Assembly: GCA_011947345.1 (NCBI GenBank)
Contig: JAAVTG010000642.1
Location: 1 to 64,000 of the forward strand
Length of the DNA: 64,000 bases
Direction of reading: 5' to 3'
DNA from: Phytophthora quininea
Taxonomy: Eukaryota; Oomycota; Peronosporomycetes; Peronosporales; Peronosporaceae
Of this stretch, positions 1 through 11,934 are shown in pieces. Both the position numbers and the translations under genes were made by a program. The notes below the pieces were generated by a model, which made no database searches, was not told the origin of the DNA, and was given only the letters and a program-made list of their open reading frames with translations. Position 1 is the stretch's first letter; each line of letters starts with the position of its first letter.

Positions 1-84
1 CAATCCATGGCGCTCTCGATCACCAACACCACGTCCATCAACAGCTTGAACAACTTCAACGGCAACCTGCCAGGGACCACCTAA
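1..84 (+). CDS. 3' end of an unidentified gene (partial)
   Basis: The first 27 codons are open and end in two consecutive stop codons (TAA TAG). The readable tail, rich in Asn, Ser and Thr and ending GNLPGTT, is polar and protein-like. The rest of the gene lies outside the window, so no function can be given. The regular Leu/Asn spacing faintly resembles a leucine-rich repeat, but this is weak. Confidence 0.35.
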   Translation, partial: QSMALSITNTTSINSLNNFNGNLPGTT

Positions 85-317
85 TAGAGAAACATTTTCC
101 AGTCAACCGCATAGATAAGCTTACACTAGTTGTTACGGTTCTCTAATTGCTTTCGTGTCGCTACTCAAAAGCGGAAGTTCCGTGCCAGATCACGAAGCGT
201 GTTCTGCTCAGCCCATTGACACGTGAGCGCGACACGCTCCGTGCTAGGATCAAACAAGACGTGCTGTACATGCACACGAATGCTGTTAGTTATAAGACTT
301 CGCTTATCCTTTCAAAT

Positions 318-2257
318 TCAGCACGTACCATAGGAGCCGTAGCTATGTACAACAAGCCTGCGCTCTTCATGACTGAGAGCATTACCAAACAAGTGTGTGA
401 ATTGCTCTTGCTCGACCACATGCTGCACTGGTTCCTGCGTGTGAAAAGCCGCCGAGGAGTAAAATGCGAAGTCGTGAGGCAGCCGGAAGAGTTTCATGAA
501 CGCCAGTCGCCGCACTCCATCACAGCCAACCTCAATGTCGGTACTAACAGCACCATCGCCATTGACGCGTCCAACCTGCCGCAGCTTCGCACGGAAGAGA
601 TCCACGAACGAATCCAGGACACGTTGTGCGTCAACTGCAGCGATCCGACACTCGCTCCGATACCGCACGTTCAGAAAGTTGGTGCGCTCTGTCTCGGCGT
701 TCTTCAGACGCTCTAACTGTCCCTTGCACACCATTAGCTCATTGACGATCGAATCTGTGCGTGCTACGTCAGGGACTCGATCTTGAAGTCGTAGCTGCGC
801 CCGTATAGCTGTCAGCGCATTTTGCGCCTCTGCTATCTCGCGTTTTGCATTTTCCTGTGCGGCTGCGACTTCATTGCTGGCACGCATACGCATCTCCCCG
901 TTATCGATCAGCATTTTCTGCACCTTTTTCCGCAGTCCCGTTCTTCTCTTCAAGCGAAGCCTTTTCAGCTCGCTCCTTCTTCAGATCGGCCATCAGTGCA
1001 GTCACATTGACAGGTTGTCCGTTCTCATCCAGCATGGTCACAGCACGTTGCGCACTAAGGGAAAACAATCGCATTAGAAAACACCCAGCACTTCAACAAT
1101 ACAAAACTCAACAAACACTTACGGTTTTCTCGGCTTCTTTGGAGTTGGTCTAACACCGTTCACAGCAGACCCAGGTTGGCTGGGCATGACTGCGATCGGA
1201 CTCGCACCCAGTTGAGCCACCGCACCATTTGCTGCCGCTGGAGAGCTCCTGTCTCCGATCGCTTGTCCAGCCAAACCACTCCAAGACACTGGCTCCGGTG
1301 GCATTGTACTCATCGGCATCCCCGTTCGCACTCCAGTCGGTGACTGAGTGGCTCCACTCGAAGCCGCCACTGAAACTGGAATTACACTTTGCACGGCCGT
1401 CGACGCTGCAACCTGCTGCGCTTTTCCTGTAGTCCCGTTCTTCTTTGGTTGCTGTCCTACAGTCGTCAAAAGCTCCCGTTCTACTTGAAAGACGAGCTCT
1501 CCAGGTCTGGTGGCTTTCAGATGACCAATAACAGTCAGAAACTCGAGGCCGGTGAGGTCGATGCCGTTCACAGACAGCAGCGTGTCCCCCACTTGCAGGT
1601 CTGAGACGGCGCCCTGCAACGTCGACACTTTGAGTCTCCTGAAGCGGTCGTGCCGCACGCCGAAGCCCAGTCGGTCTCCCTGTTTCAGTACTTTGACGGT
1701 CACTGGCGCACTCGCTCGCCCCGCACATGATTCACGCGGAGCTTCTTCGGAGGCGGTTGGTCCAAATCTGAAACAGGCGGAGCACGATTGGGACTAGGAC
1801 GCTGCCGGATCTGATGCGGTTCAGACACGGGCGAGCCCATGCCTGCGACGACCGACGACTGGCGAGACGAAGGCAGCTTGTGTGCGAGAAGACCACCGTG
1901 TCGCCCGGCAGAGGCCGCGGAGAGCGCATCGGGTCCATAATCGTCCAGCTGGTCGCACCTTTTGCCGCCAAAAATATGGGTAAAGTGCTCAATTCTGAAG
2001 CCTCTGTAACAGTTAGAAGTCAGTCACAAAATATGAAAATCCTATGAAATAACTAACTAACTTACCTAAGTACAAATAAAGTGAAATAGTTGGCCGGATA
2101 TCACAGCTACTGAGACAGTGTTCCGATTTAAAATTTTCTTAAACTGTTTAGAAATCCCTAGAATTCTGAAACATACAACTACTACTAACGCACTTGCTCG
2201 TCGAGCGTTGCCATCACCAGCGCCAATATTCTGCAGCAAGTCACCGCCTTCACGCAT
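318..2257 (-). CDS. PDZ-domain coiled-coil protein, two frame slips
   Basis: Protein order: a short first exon (about 2192-2257), a Ser/Pro-rich N-terminal region (about 1705-2008), a PDZ domain (about 1500-1706), a Ser/Thr/Ala/Pro-rich linker, then after an intron (GTAAGT near 1126, TAG near 1059) a coiled coil rich in Glu, Arg and Ala. The PDZ domain has the carboxylate-binding loop LGFGV and the pattern VGDTLLSVNGIDLTG. PDZ domains bind C-terminal peptides, so a scaffold or adaptor role is likely (inference). Two slips break the frame: near 1707, where CC must read CCC to join ERVR to PVTVKVLK, and near 938, where one G of GGG is in excess before GLRKKVQ. Both sides of each slip are clearly coding. 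No transmembrane segment or signal peptide was seen. The 5' exon is the least certain part. Confidence 0.6.
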
Positions 2258-2389
2258 TTACTGTCCACGCTGAACAGCCTTTTGTTGGGCCCGAAAAAAA
2301 CAAAAACAAACAACAGACTGGCTGGAAAAACTATTTTTTATCTATAGGAAAAGAGAAGAAAATTAAAACGGAGGTGAGGACTGGGAAAC

Positions 2390-3763
2390 ATGAGCGTGAA
2401 CGTCTGGACGGCGGCTAGCGACGGCGACATCGAGACGTGCGCGGGTTCCTGGCCTCGGGAGGCGACGTCGATGCCCAGGACGAGTACGGTTACACTCCGC
2501 TGTACGTATTGAGAAATTGTGTCGATTTGTCGGCAGGATCGTGGGCGTACGCTGTCAGCGGTCCCTTTACAGGTCAATTCACGGACCACATTGGCGGCAA
2601 GAACGGCATGCTCGCTGCGTGCCTCGGTGCAGCGTTGTGCAATCTGTCGCTGGGCGTATTGTTCCTTTGCAACATGCCAAAAGCTAGCCGATAACGTTGC
2701 GTCTACGCTCACGCACCGTGCTCGTACAAGGGTTTGGCACCAGCGCAGTGGTGAAAATCAATGCGGCGTGGTATGCAGCAAGTGAAAGGGATGTTCGCCG
2801 GAGTGTTCAACATCATGCTCACGAGTGGATACTAGTGTGGTAGGAACACGGAAGTGGTCGATTTCTTGCATCCGTACGATTGTTGCGATTGAGGACGATT
2901 TCCACGTGAGCTTGCCAAGCTGTACGAGAATTGGGGGGGAGAACACGAACAAGCCGCCAGTCGGATCTGAAGACGAAGGGTTCTCTCAGACGGAGAGGAC
3001 AGAGGGATAGCTTAAAGCAACAGACATTTATACTGTACTACTCTTCCTGAGCCGGGCGGGTTTCTTGCTGTCTGGCCTGCTTGGGTTTTGACTGTTGTAA
3101 GGGAGAAACGAAAGTGGGGTTTCTAATGCTGTTATTGGCGGCGCGTGGACCATGGGAGGGTTCGTCGGCGGCATTCTCTGCGGCTGGCTGAGCGACGTCA
3201 TCTTCCACTCGGATCGAGTGATGCCCATTTTCATCTTCTCGATTTTGCAGGCGATCGTGTTGAGTATCATCTACCTTGTGAGCGCCACTTGCAGTGTGGG
3301 AACTCTTGGCGTGTTAATTTTCCTGTCGAGCGTCTTCTTGCTTGGGAACTACACGCTGCTGAGTTACACGGTGCCGGGCGATTTATCTCAAGATATTGCA
3401 GCCGGAGCTGCCGGTGTGATGACGGCGGTCGGCTACTTCTCGACGGGTTTGTCTGGCGCCGTGATGGGGAATGTTATTGACAATGGCGGCTACGGCGTGT
3501 GGGCTCTGTCGCTGATGGTGTCCTCGGTTCTGGCTGGAGCGTTTACACTGCTCGGATCCTACTTCTCAGAGAGCGGATGATGATGACAAAAGAGCAGGCC
3601 GCTGGGACGCCACTGCCCAGAGACATGGAGGAATTTACACCGCTGTCACTTACCAGTGTGGGAAGCCGTCGGGCCTCTATCGTTCGGCTCAATGGCGATT
3701 TTGTCGCGTCTCCGATGCCGCGACGGAAGTCATCGCGACTGGATGAGACTGGATCGTTTTAAC
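2390..3763 (+). pseudogene. Ankyrin/MFS transporter chimera, decayed
   Basis: It begins like a small oomycete ankyrin protein (MSVNVWTAASDGDIET, then a repeat reading GGDVDAQDEYGYTPLY), with one base short near 2437. After an intron-like step near 2536 the frame changes to a membrane transporter: a fragment with YAVSGPFTGQFTDHIGGKNG, then FGTSAVVKINAAWYAASER, then a long hydrophobic C-terminal half (3152-3580) with WTMGGFVGGILCGWLSD and several membrane helices, then a Ser/Arg-rich cytosolic tail in another frame. The motifs fit the organophosphate:phosphate antiporter/SLC37 branch of the major facilitator superfamily. Middle helices are missing or unreadable and at least four frame changes occur, more than elsewhere. 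I therefore call this a true relic. Whether the ankyrin start belonged to the same gene is unknown. Confidence 0.55.
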
Positions 3764-3913
3764 GATTTCTTCAGCAAACAAGGATATGGACAAACATCGT
3801 ATTCGCAGCACCTTCCGATGGCGGCAGTGATAAAATAATAAATGCGTTGAAGCTTCCTACAGTAGATGGCGAGATACAACACAAGTGCTACCGAGATCAG
3901 GTGGCTTGAGTAA

Positions 3914-4638
3914 ATGGCTACATTTTTCTCGTTGTCTCCGATAAATTCAGATTCGCGGAACGAGGGGCTGGCGATGGCAGAAGAGTTGTTGGCGTACGAG
4001 TTCGTGTGTAAGCTGTCGGAGCTGCCTCCTGGGGCCAAGAAATGTACACAGCTGCCGTCGTCCGAGCGTAGTGTGATGCTGGTTAACATTCGAGGGCAAG
4101 TCTTCTGCATGGACCAAGCCTGCTATCGTGCGTTCCCGGTGGTGATGGCCATTGTAAAATGCACCTGTCCTCCTAACATTGCTTCTTCCTGTTGCTAGAT
4201 CATGGAGGACCTCTGGTCAATGGAGATATCGAAGAACTGGGGGAAAAGTGACGATCAAGTGTCCGTGGCATGCCTACCACATTGCAGTGGAGACTGGCGA
4301 AGGACTCTACAAAGGAGTGGACATGGCCATGTCTCCCGCAGGCAAACTGCTGCCTTCGCCGCCCAAGGTTAAATCCAAGGGCGTGAAACAGCGCACCCAC
4401 TTTGTCGAGCTCCGCAACGACGGACAAGACATTTACGTTGCTGATTCCTCTGCAGTTCCAGGTAAAGTTCATTGATGGCAGCAATGGTGCTGCTGGTTTC
4501 AGAAGCTGACGATGTCGTGTTGGTCTCGTAGGAGGTCTGCCGATCGAGTCCGATGTCTACGCCTTCCGCACGGCAAACATCCCAGAGGCACTGAAGAAAG
4601 GGAGGTGCGGATCCATTCGCGCTTCGAATAATAACTAA
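3914..4638 (+). CDS. Rieske [2Fe-2S] domain protein
   Basis: A small soluble protein of about 200 residues with a Rieske fold, which binds a 2Fe-2S cluster through two Cys and two His. The first ligand pair is split by an intron: TGC TAT C / AT CAT gives C-Y-H followed by HGGPLVNG. The second pair is C-P-W-H in VTIKCPWHAYHI. This matches the C-x-H...C-x-x-H signature and also confirms the intron (GTGCGT at 4129 to TAG at 4199). A second intron (GTAAAG at 4462 to TAG at 4531) leads to a short C-terminal exon ending at 4638. A run of five G at 4239-4243 must be six to keep LGGKVTIKCPWH in frame. No signal or membrane segment is visible, so it resembles stand-alone ferredoxin-type Rieske proteins more than the cytochrome bc1 subunit. 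An internal Met at 3974 is an alternative start. Confidence 0.75.
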
Positions 4639-4775
4639 CAATAAACAATAACCAAACCATGCGAGCTCACGAGCAACGAGCCGTCGCGAAGGCTGCCTCG
4701 TGCTTTTTAATTTATTGCGGCTAGTTAGCTCTTTGTCAGTGCCAGGGCCTCGCAATTCGCAAAAAAAAAAAAATC

Positions 4776-7700
4776 TCACGGTAGCGCCTTCGTGACGATG
4801 CGTGCGGCCTCTGCGCGCACAAAGAGCTTGGGCCGAATGTACGGCTTCTGGCTCACGAGCCAGTAGTTGACATCTGCCATCGTCACTTGGTTGTCCGTCT
4901 CGCGCGGTCCGTACTTCATGGAGATGCTCTCGTTCACGCGGCCATCCACTTTGAGCACCCCGCCTCGGTCGTATTGCAGCAGACGCTCCTTCAAGTCCTT
5001 CACTGCCAGCTCCTCAATGTCCATCTCGGCCTCGTCCCTCTCGTCCTGACTTTGCTTACTGCGGTCAACCTTCTTGCGCTTCTTGGCACGCTCTCTCTCG
5101 ATCTGCTCCTCGCGTCTTGCATCCTCCAGCAACTGCGAGCGCAGCGCTAAATCCTCTTGCCTCAACCTGGCGAATGAGTCCTCACAACTGACGCGCAAAA
5201 TGTCCGTCGCTGAGAGATCCATACGCGACCCGGGTCGTCCAAGCGCAACCTGACGAGTCTTCTGCATGGCCTCCAACGACTGAGCAAGCGAATCGCCGCG
5301 TTGTTTCGAGATCTCCACCATTTCCTCAACCACTTGCTTCAGGTACTCATGCAGAGCATAAGACATCACTTCACTGGTCTGCCCTCCAAGTCCGACACCT
5401 GACCGCCGACTCGCATCGCGCATCTGAGCGCGCAGAGTCTCCGAATTAAATAAATCTTTCTCCACCCACTCTTCTTTTGGCTGGACAGCTGCTCCGCCAT
5501 CCGTGCACGCCGAACACCGCCCTCCATCATGATCCGACGCTCTGTACTAAGCTCAATCTTCGTGTGCGTGAGCACGTCCGCCTCTCTACGGATATCTGCA
5601 ACGCTCGCCTGAGCTAGCTCCTGACTCACCATTTCGGAGGCAGCAGCACTAAGCGCTGCAGCCTCCGCTGCCGTCGATTTGCCCCGGTTGTTGGTGATTG
5701 TGCGGGCCTTTTCGAAGGGGAACGAGGCGTCGGCGATACAACGGTACTCCCGCGCTTGTTCAGTGCTGCTGACGGTGAAGGGGAGGCAACCATTCCAGGC
5801 ATAATAGCATTGCTCGGTGATGTCTTCAGTTGCGGGTGGAGAACTGCAGTGGGACTGGCGGCCGTGTACGAAGGCATAATGGGTAGCAAGCCAATCCTGC
5901 ACATTGGGCATTTGGAAGTGTTGTTCTTCGCAACGCAAGTCTTGTAGTGCCCATACACTTGTTTGTAAGTCTTCACCCGAGCCTATCAGCATCAGGCAGT
6001 AACGTGTAAGCATGACATAGATAATCACATGCGCATGAAAGAGCTTACAGGGGGTTCGGAGAGTTCATCTGCTGCATCAGTGCCTTCGATTCCGCACATT
6101 CTTCACCAACCGGACACGAGCTAGTTTTGCACTTTTCAACGTGCAGAATCAACTGGAGCAGTCGGCCGTATTCTTGCGTCATATTTGCAGTCACATTCTT
6201 TTGCTCGTGAGGCTTGGCAGCTACAATAGAGGACATCAAAGACACGTTAGATTCACAACGGCTCGGATAGAGACCCGTTCGAGCTCCTTTGCTTCATACC
6301 AGGATGAGCAATCCCAACACGGTTCATTGCTGGGCTCTTTGGGGATTTCGCTTTTGCGTGCTTCTTGGCCTTGTTCACAGCGGAAGATAGCGGCGTGTTA
6401 TCGTCGTCGTCATCGCTACCAACTCCCTGTGCTTTCGATTTTGCTGCGAGTGCAGCAGCAGCCTGAGCATACGACCGTCGCAAGCCATCGCAAAACGGGA
6501 TCGAGCAATGCTCCGTAATACCAACGGGGCATTCCTTGGCGTGATACTTAACCAGCCCCTTTAACTGCTCACAGTGAGAGCAACCGTTTGCACCCCACAC
6601 GACGTGCTGTGTTTGAAAACCCGGCGCACATCATCGCATTTCTTCACCTGACACACGCCGTGCGGTTGCGTACAGCTAGCAGCATGAGACAGCAGCTTTT
6701 TCGCGAATAAAATCTTCTCCAAAGCTTCGTTCCTCGTCTGTGGAGTGGCAGAAGTCGTAGTGGTGGCACTGCTGGTGATAATCGAGGCAGTTGATGGCTC
6801 GGGCTTGACACCTGCAGCAGCAATCTTAACCCCAGCAGTGGCTGGCGGCTGGATAGTAGCTGGTCTCTGAATTTGAGCTGACGTAGCGGCAGCAATTGCG
6901 GCAGGCATCTCTACCGGCGTTGCACCAAGAGCTGCGGCAATAGGCCGTGTGTTCGGGGCAATGGTCGTTGGCTTGGGAGACGCCGTTGTTGTCGCCCCGA
7001 CAGGTCTCGCTGCTAGCGGCCTATTCGCCGTGCCAGGCGACGTCGATGTTGGCGACGTACGTGTCGTACCAGGCTCCGCTTTCACTCCCTAAACATCAAC
7101 CGAAGCAGGGTTAGCTTAAAACGTGCAGCCCAAGCGAAAGAAAACACCAACCGTGTTGTTCGTCGGGAAAGCTCGTGTCAAGTCCATCTTCTGGATCACA
7201 CTGGCGAAGATCGCGTCGCCAGCGATGCGCTTGATGATATCCACAATGGCCTTAATATCATTCTGCCAACGCCGCCACAACAATTAGCTCTGTGATGTTT
7301 AGAACCCTCCGCTGCTTCAACGCGTACCCCGTTGCCCTTCCGCATCTCGTCGTGCAGCTTGGCGTATTGTTGGTCTGGCAGCATCTGCTTCAGGAGGGCG
7401 AACATTTGCTGGAACATTTGCTGGCCATTCCCCGTCGCTGGTTTGGCCGGCGCAGCAGCCAAAGGCTTAGGCGCTATACAAAATACCAGTAGTAAAAGGC
7501 AAAAGTGAGACGAACTACTCGGAGATCTCGAAATGATCATCGCTCTGACCTGCAGGAGCGGGTGCCAGCGGTTGAGGTAGGATAGGCGTCGCCAGCGGCT
7601 TGGAGGCTGCTGGAGCTGCCATAGTAGGAGCTAGTAGACCTCCAGGAGGCGCCACAGGCGACGCGGTGAGCGGCACGCCGCTGTACGAGCGCATCGTGGG

Positions 7701-7864
7701 CATGCCGACTGTCGGGTTCAAACAATTACGGAGGGAGGAGGACGCGTTAGCGAGACAGAATCAGGAAAGGAGACGGAGGGACGGCGAACTGACGCACCGT
7801 GCATCTCGTCCTCGTCGCCGGAGTCATCGCCGCCGAACAGCAGGTCGTCGATGGGAGCGCTCAT
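4776..7864 (-). CDS. TAF4: TFIID subunit TAF4-like: RST, TAZ fingers, TAF4 domain
   Basis: Multi-exon transcription factor subunit starting MSAPIDDLLFGGDDSGDEDE. Exons 7798-7864, 7550-7708, 7328-7473 and 7152-7262 are supported by GT/AG junctions. The third and fourth encode an RST-like domain (MFALLKQMLPDQQYAKL ... IIKRIAGDAIFASVIQKM), as in plant TAF4 and RCD1. A Thr/Ala/Pro-rich stretch follows, then Cys/His clusters of TAZ type (LLSHAASC...VCQVKKCDDV...HSTSC...GCSHCEQLKGLVKYHAKEC, and later LILHVEKCKTSSC...YGHYKTC...CPMC). The C-terminal third matches the TAF4 family, including LRAQMRDASRRSGVG and VTMADVNYWLVSQKPYIRP, which in TFIID pairs with TAF12. Slips near 5472, 5682-5685, 6050-6054 and 6598 each need one base restored. 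TAZ fingers are known from CBP/p300; their presence here is unusual. The junction near 6255 is unresolved. Confidence 0.72.
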
Positions 7865-8859
7865 TCTCGTGGCCGCGTGCGGTTTCCCTCGCGCGTTGTT
7901 CTCTCGCCACGCAAAAAGGAGAGTGAGCTTGGAGGGGTGAAATTTATATTTTCTAAAAAAATTAAATTCTGTGGCGGACCACACTGGGTGGTCCACACAT
8001 TATAGAATAAACATCTCCGGTGATCAAGTTTGAAGCTACACGCCATTATTGTACGATTCGTATATCTTCCATTGTCAAATGCGCCACTGGTGACATGACG
8101 GCCCATTCCGATTCCCCGCGCGTATTCGAGGACGAAATTTCAATCCTGCTAACTTTTCTTGAAATTACAAGAGGTGATATCCGCTCGGATTTCATGTACG
8201 GATACACTTCTATCTAGTTCATATGATCTGACGATAAGCTTTTTTACTGAAGTTATTGAAGAGAACTTGAGTTATTTGTGGCTAATGTCGAAGTAAGCAG
8301 ATAAAGCTGTTTTGTTTGTCTTTGAATACACTCAACCAAATCGATGATAAGAGGAAAAACCAACCAAACCCGTCCTATGCTGAACCGCGGTCCGTTGATG
8401 AGGGTCATGGTAATGTGGGGGAACTTCAAGAAAGGGTATTCCCTTCTAGTTACGCATCCACCTGGATGTATCAGCTTGACGTGTTATCGCGGAATCAGCT
8501 TCATTTTTTGTTTTGTTTGCAACCCCGCAAGCAAGATGATCCCCTCCTGGTGGTTACTCACGTACATCTCTACTTATACGATAGACGTTTTCTATTGTTT
8601 CGCTTTTGCACACGTCACCATGCAGTCCTGGTCATGGAATCAGATTATCATGTCAAGGTTGAACTTCTTTGTCATTTCATCTTCAGACTTACTTATCGTT
8701 CAAATGGCCCATCTACACCTTTGCCCGGCCATGCTTGGACTGGTTGTCATTCATACTTGATAGCGTTAGTTTGGGTTGTTGAAGATTAGAGGAGGTCGCC
8801 CAAGATTGGGTTGGTACCTCCTCAATTTGCATTCAAAGCTGTTGATGTTGCACTTGTAG
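7865..8859. other. Upstream region of TAF4 gene and start of repeat-rich block
   Basis: No recognisable gene. It holds the presumed promoter of the TAF4-like gene, a strong palindrome (7965-8008) and an AT-rich stretch. Two overlapping open frames near 8316-8789 exist in different phases, but neither shows a domain or coding-like composition I can support. Confidence 0.5.
7965..8008. repeat. Short palindrome / hairpin
   Basis: GGACCAC (7977-7983) and GTGGTCC (7989-7995) form an inverted pair with a 5-nt loop. The flanks extend the symmetry imperfectly (ATTCTGTGG on the left, ACACATTATAGAAT on the right). It sits where the TAF4 promoter meets the repeat-rich block, so it may be the remnant of a small inverted-repeat element. 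Confidence 0.5.
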
Positions 8860-9892
8860 TTGGACTCAGCGAGGCTACTTCAGCGACAGCCCTCACGCAC
8901 CATATTACACGTCCTTGAAGCGAACCGCAGCGTTGATAAAGTCGCGAGCGTGGAGTTCCACTTGCAGGACGAGGTGTTGCGTGATGTGATACATGCTCGC
9001 GTGCGCCGCGCGCTCAAGGATGGGCTTGTGCACCTCTTTCATGGTGAGAGCTCGGCCATTCGCGTCGAGCTGCACTGGGCGACGCCCCATTTCACCACGG
9101 TGAAGACCCAGATGCTCTTTAATGTACGACCTCAGGACGTTGAAGCAGTTCACAATGGAATTGCACAAGGGATGTACGACCCAAGCACAGCAACGCGAGA
9201 TCGCCGCGCTCGGGCACACGAGCTTCGGTTCGGTTGTGCGCTGGAACGGTATGAAATAAGATGACGACCTTCTTCCTCGCGTAATTGTTTAGGTAGGCGT
9301 CAGATCCTGTCACCGCTGCGTAGATCTTCTCAACAAAGAAATTCCGCATTGTCTTGCATCTTGATGCTTCCCGTAAGACTTTTTCTACAGTTTGATGTAC
9401 AACACTACAGTATCCTACTGCTGCACTAAGATCGACTATCCGGTTTGCGATGTTGATGATTGATGACCAAAATAAGTGTCGACGGAAGATGGGTAGTGCG
9501 TGTTACACGACATCCTCCATTTACAAATTTTCCGCGACTCGTCCACCAGTAAACAGTTCGTCATAGCGGTTAACTCCAACCCATTTTGTGTCTTGTTGCC
9601 GCCCTCCGACAAGCCAAAACCCGCCGACTTCTCGCCGTGACTCATACTCCAGTAGGTACTGGTCTCGGGCAGCTAGAGGCTTGTGTTGCCTTTACAACGA
9701 AAGGTAGCTGTATCGATCCCGTTTGCCTTGCGTGCACGACTTGTTTATATAATACTATCACTTAGAGGTCATAGACTTAATCTTTAAGTGTTACTATGCA
9801 TTCGTATCTCCCGCCTGTGGTGGACATTTACGGATAGTACATGTTTGCTTTTGTGAATGCTGCTGTTAGGTGGATCTGCTTATGCCACCCTA
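8860..9892. other. Unclassified repeat-like sequence
   Basis: Protein-like stretches occur on the minus strand, for example around MRNFFVEKIYAAVTGSDAYL (9300-9349) and a Cys/His-containing stretch at 8905-9219. They are broken by stops and I cannot place them in a family. The position between other mobile-element relics suggests transposon origin, but this is inference. Confidence 0.35.
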
Positions 9893-10600
9893 CTACCCTG
9901 CTGTCATGAACCCGGTAATAATTCTCGCGAAGGAACGCTTTGTTGTAGGCGCTGCAATCAAGTGCGCATCACTGTGAGGGTAACGCATATCGAATGCAGA
10001 TGCTGGGTCGACAATAAGATTGCTGAGGTACATTTCAAACAAATATTTTGAGTTATCGTGTAAAAACTTGAAAAGACTAACTGCAATTTGCCCTATATCA
10101 GTTACGCAACAACTGGTTTGCTGACGATGATAGGGAGCTGACCCCGCTGAGGCGAATACTTTTATTTCCGGAAGCATAAGGCTCCTCATCTTAGGAAACC
10201 ACTTCACCAACATTAAACTCAGCAGTAAGCAGGACTGGTTATCCAATTGTAGGAGTAATGGTTGCTGATTGTCTATTTGCAAGTCCTTCACCAGGTCAGA
10301 TCCTTTTAAGGATCTGCTGAAGTACAATGCTACTTTACGAAATACGGCAACCACACGGAACTTGTCGAGATTTTGGCGATCAGAAGCACGGACATCTTCA
10401 ATAAACTCATCTATTTCATCTCTTGTTCGATGGTTCACGGCTTTTTCAAATCTCCTCCACAGTTTGCGCAGATACAAGCATGTCCTTCGAAGCCTTTTTG
10501 CACACATCTTCTTCACTACTTTAGCTCCAATTACCAAGTGAATGCAGTGGGCCAAACACAAAATATCATCAAGATGATGTTTTGAACAACCGTTTTGCAC
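9893..10600 (-). mobile_element. hAT-like transposase remnant
   Basis: An open stretch of about 230 residues contains DILCLAHCIHLVIGAKVVKK, similar to the Cys/His-Leu signature in the catalytic core of hAT transposases, followed by a helical region and LLLSLMLVKWFPKMRSLM, resembling the hAT core after the RW motif. The N-terminal BED finger, the complete DDE triad and terminal repeats are not visible. It is a fragment. The family call rests on pattern resemblance and is moderately uncertain. Confidence 0.45.
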
Positions 10601-11934
10601 GATGCGATTCTGTGGTATTGAGGCTGCCGCTGAATCCGACCTCTTATTTGTATTGTGCTATCCATTGCAATAGCGCAATTAGTGGGGATATCAGGAGATT
10701 GGTCGGTATGGTTAATTATTACCGATAAGCTACCTGTCGTCTAGCATTGCTTAGTCCACTGACATGGTTAAAATCGTCAACACAGACCTTCAGAATTTAC
10801 CAAACAGTATGTCCTCTGGTCTACTTGCACTGCCTGTTGCACCCAACGAACAGTACCCTGTCCCACCCCAGAACTCTCCAATGCAAATCCTGCTTCAGGC
10901 GTTCTTGGAAGTGATGACTGTTGATGCCAAGCGATGTATGACACTTTTTGGCAATGCAATATAGTTCTGCTCACACAATTTGTGCAGTAATGCATCTACT
11001 ACTATTAACGTCATTCTCCTCATCCCCCGCAGCAATACCCTCTAACTTACCTGTTTCCGTTACCTCTGTTGTAAGCCCATCATCAAGAATTCAACCCATT
11101 TATGAGCATTTATGTCTTTGTATTGAAAAGCTCTGTTGATTCTTAGTATTTACCCCGCGCACAACTGATTACTGCTTCATGAGACGAAGCCTCGATGTTA
11201 CAGTACAATTTTTTCCAACTCAAAAGACTCGGTCGCTTTATGTTAAAGTTGCAGGCAGAATTCTTGATTTTCCACTCGGGATAAAAATAACTTTACAACC
11301 GATCTGTTGTTGGTCACATGCCTACGCTTTTCGGGCTCAATAAGAAAGGCTATACAGCGTTAACCGCCAGTGCATGGAGGTGATAGCGTGCTGCAGGATG
11401 TTGGAACGGGAGATGGCAACCCTCGTCAAGTAAGTAACAACCGAAACCATAATAATAATGTTTTGGGTAGTTATTATAGTATGTATATTCTAGGTACTTC
11501 TAAACGTGTTAGGAAATTTCCAAAATAGAATACTGTCTTAGTATCTTGGATATCCCAGTCTATTATTTAAAACTATATGTGTATTTACATCATAAAAACT
11601 TCAGCAAATCAGAACTCCGTATTTTGTGACTGACATGGCGAGAGACATGCATTTTATTGTTAAGATTCGCCCCCGTCCCCTGTAGAGGAGATAGTCCGAT
11701 TGAGGCATACCCCTTGAGTGCTGTGATGTAGCGCTTAGGCTTTTACCACTTCCTGGTGTTGTACACGTGATACTCCCAAATAGTGATCTTGACGTCGCGG
11801 GACGTCCCACTTCCTGGACGTCGAGCGTCGTTAAACGATGTCTAAATGCACCTTCGATTGATTGCCTCACATCATTGGCCAAAAGAACATGAGTCCTAAC
11901 ACAGGCGAAAGCGCCACCTTGCTCAAACATGGAA
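10601..11934. other. No gene recognised, AT-rich repeat block
   Basis: Only short frames without family resemblance. AT-rich, with no clear terminal repeats or tandem arrays. Likely old transposon-derived sequence, judged only from its neighbours. Confidence 0.4.
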
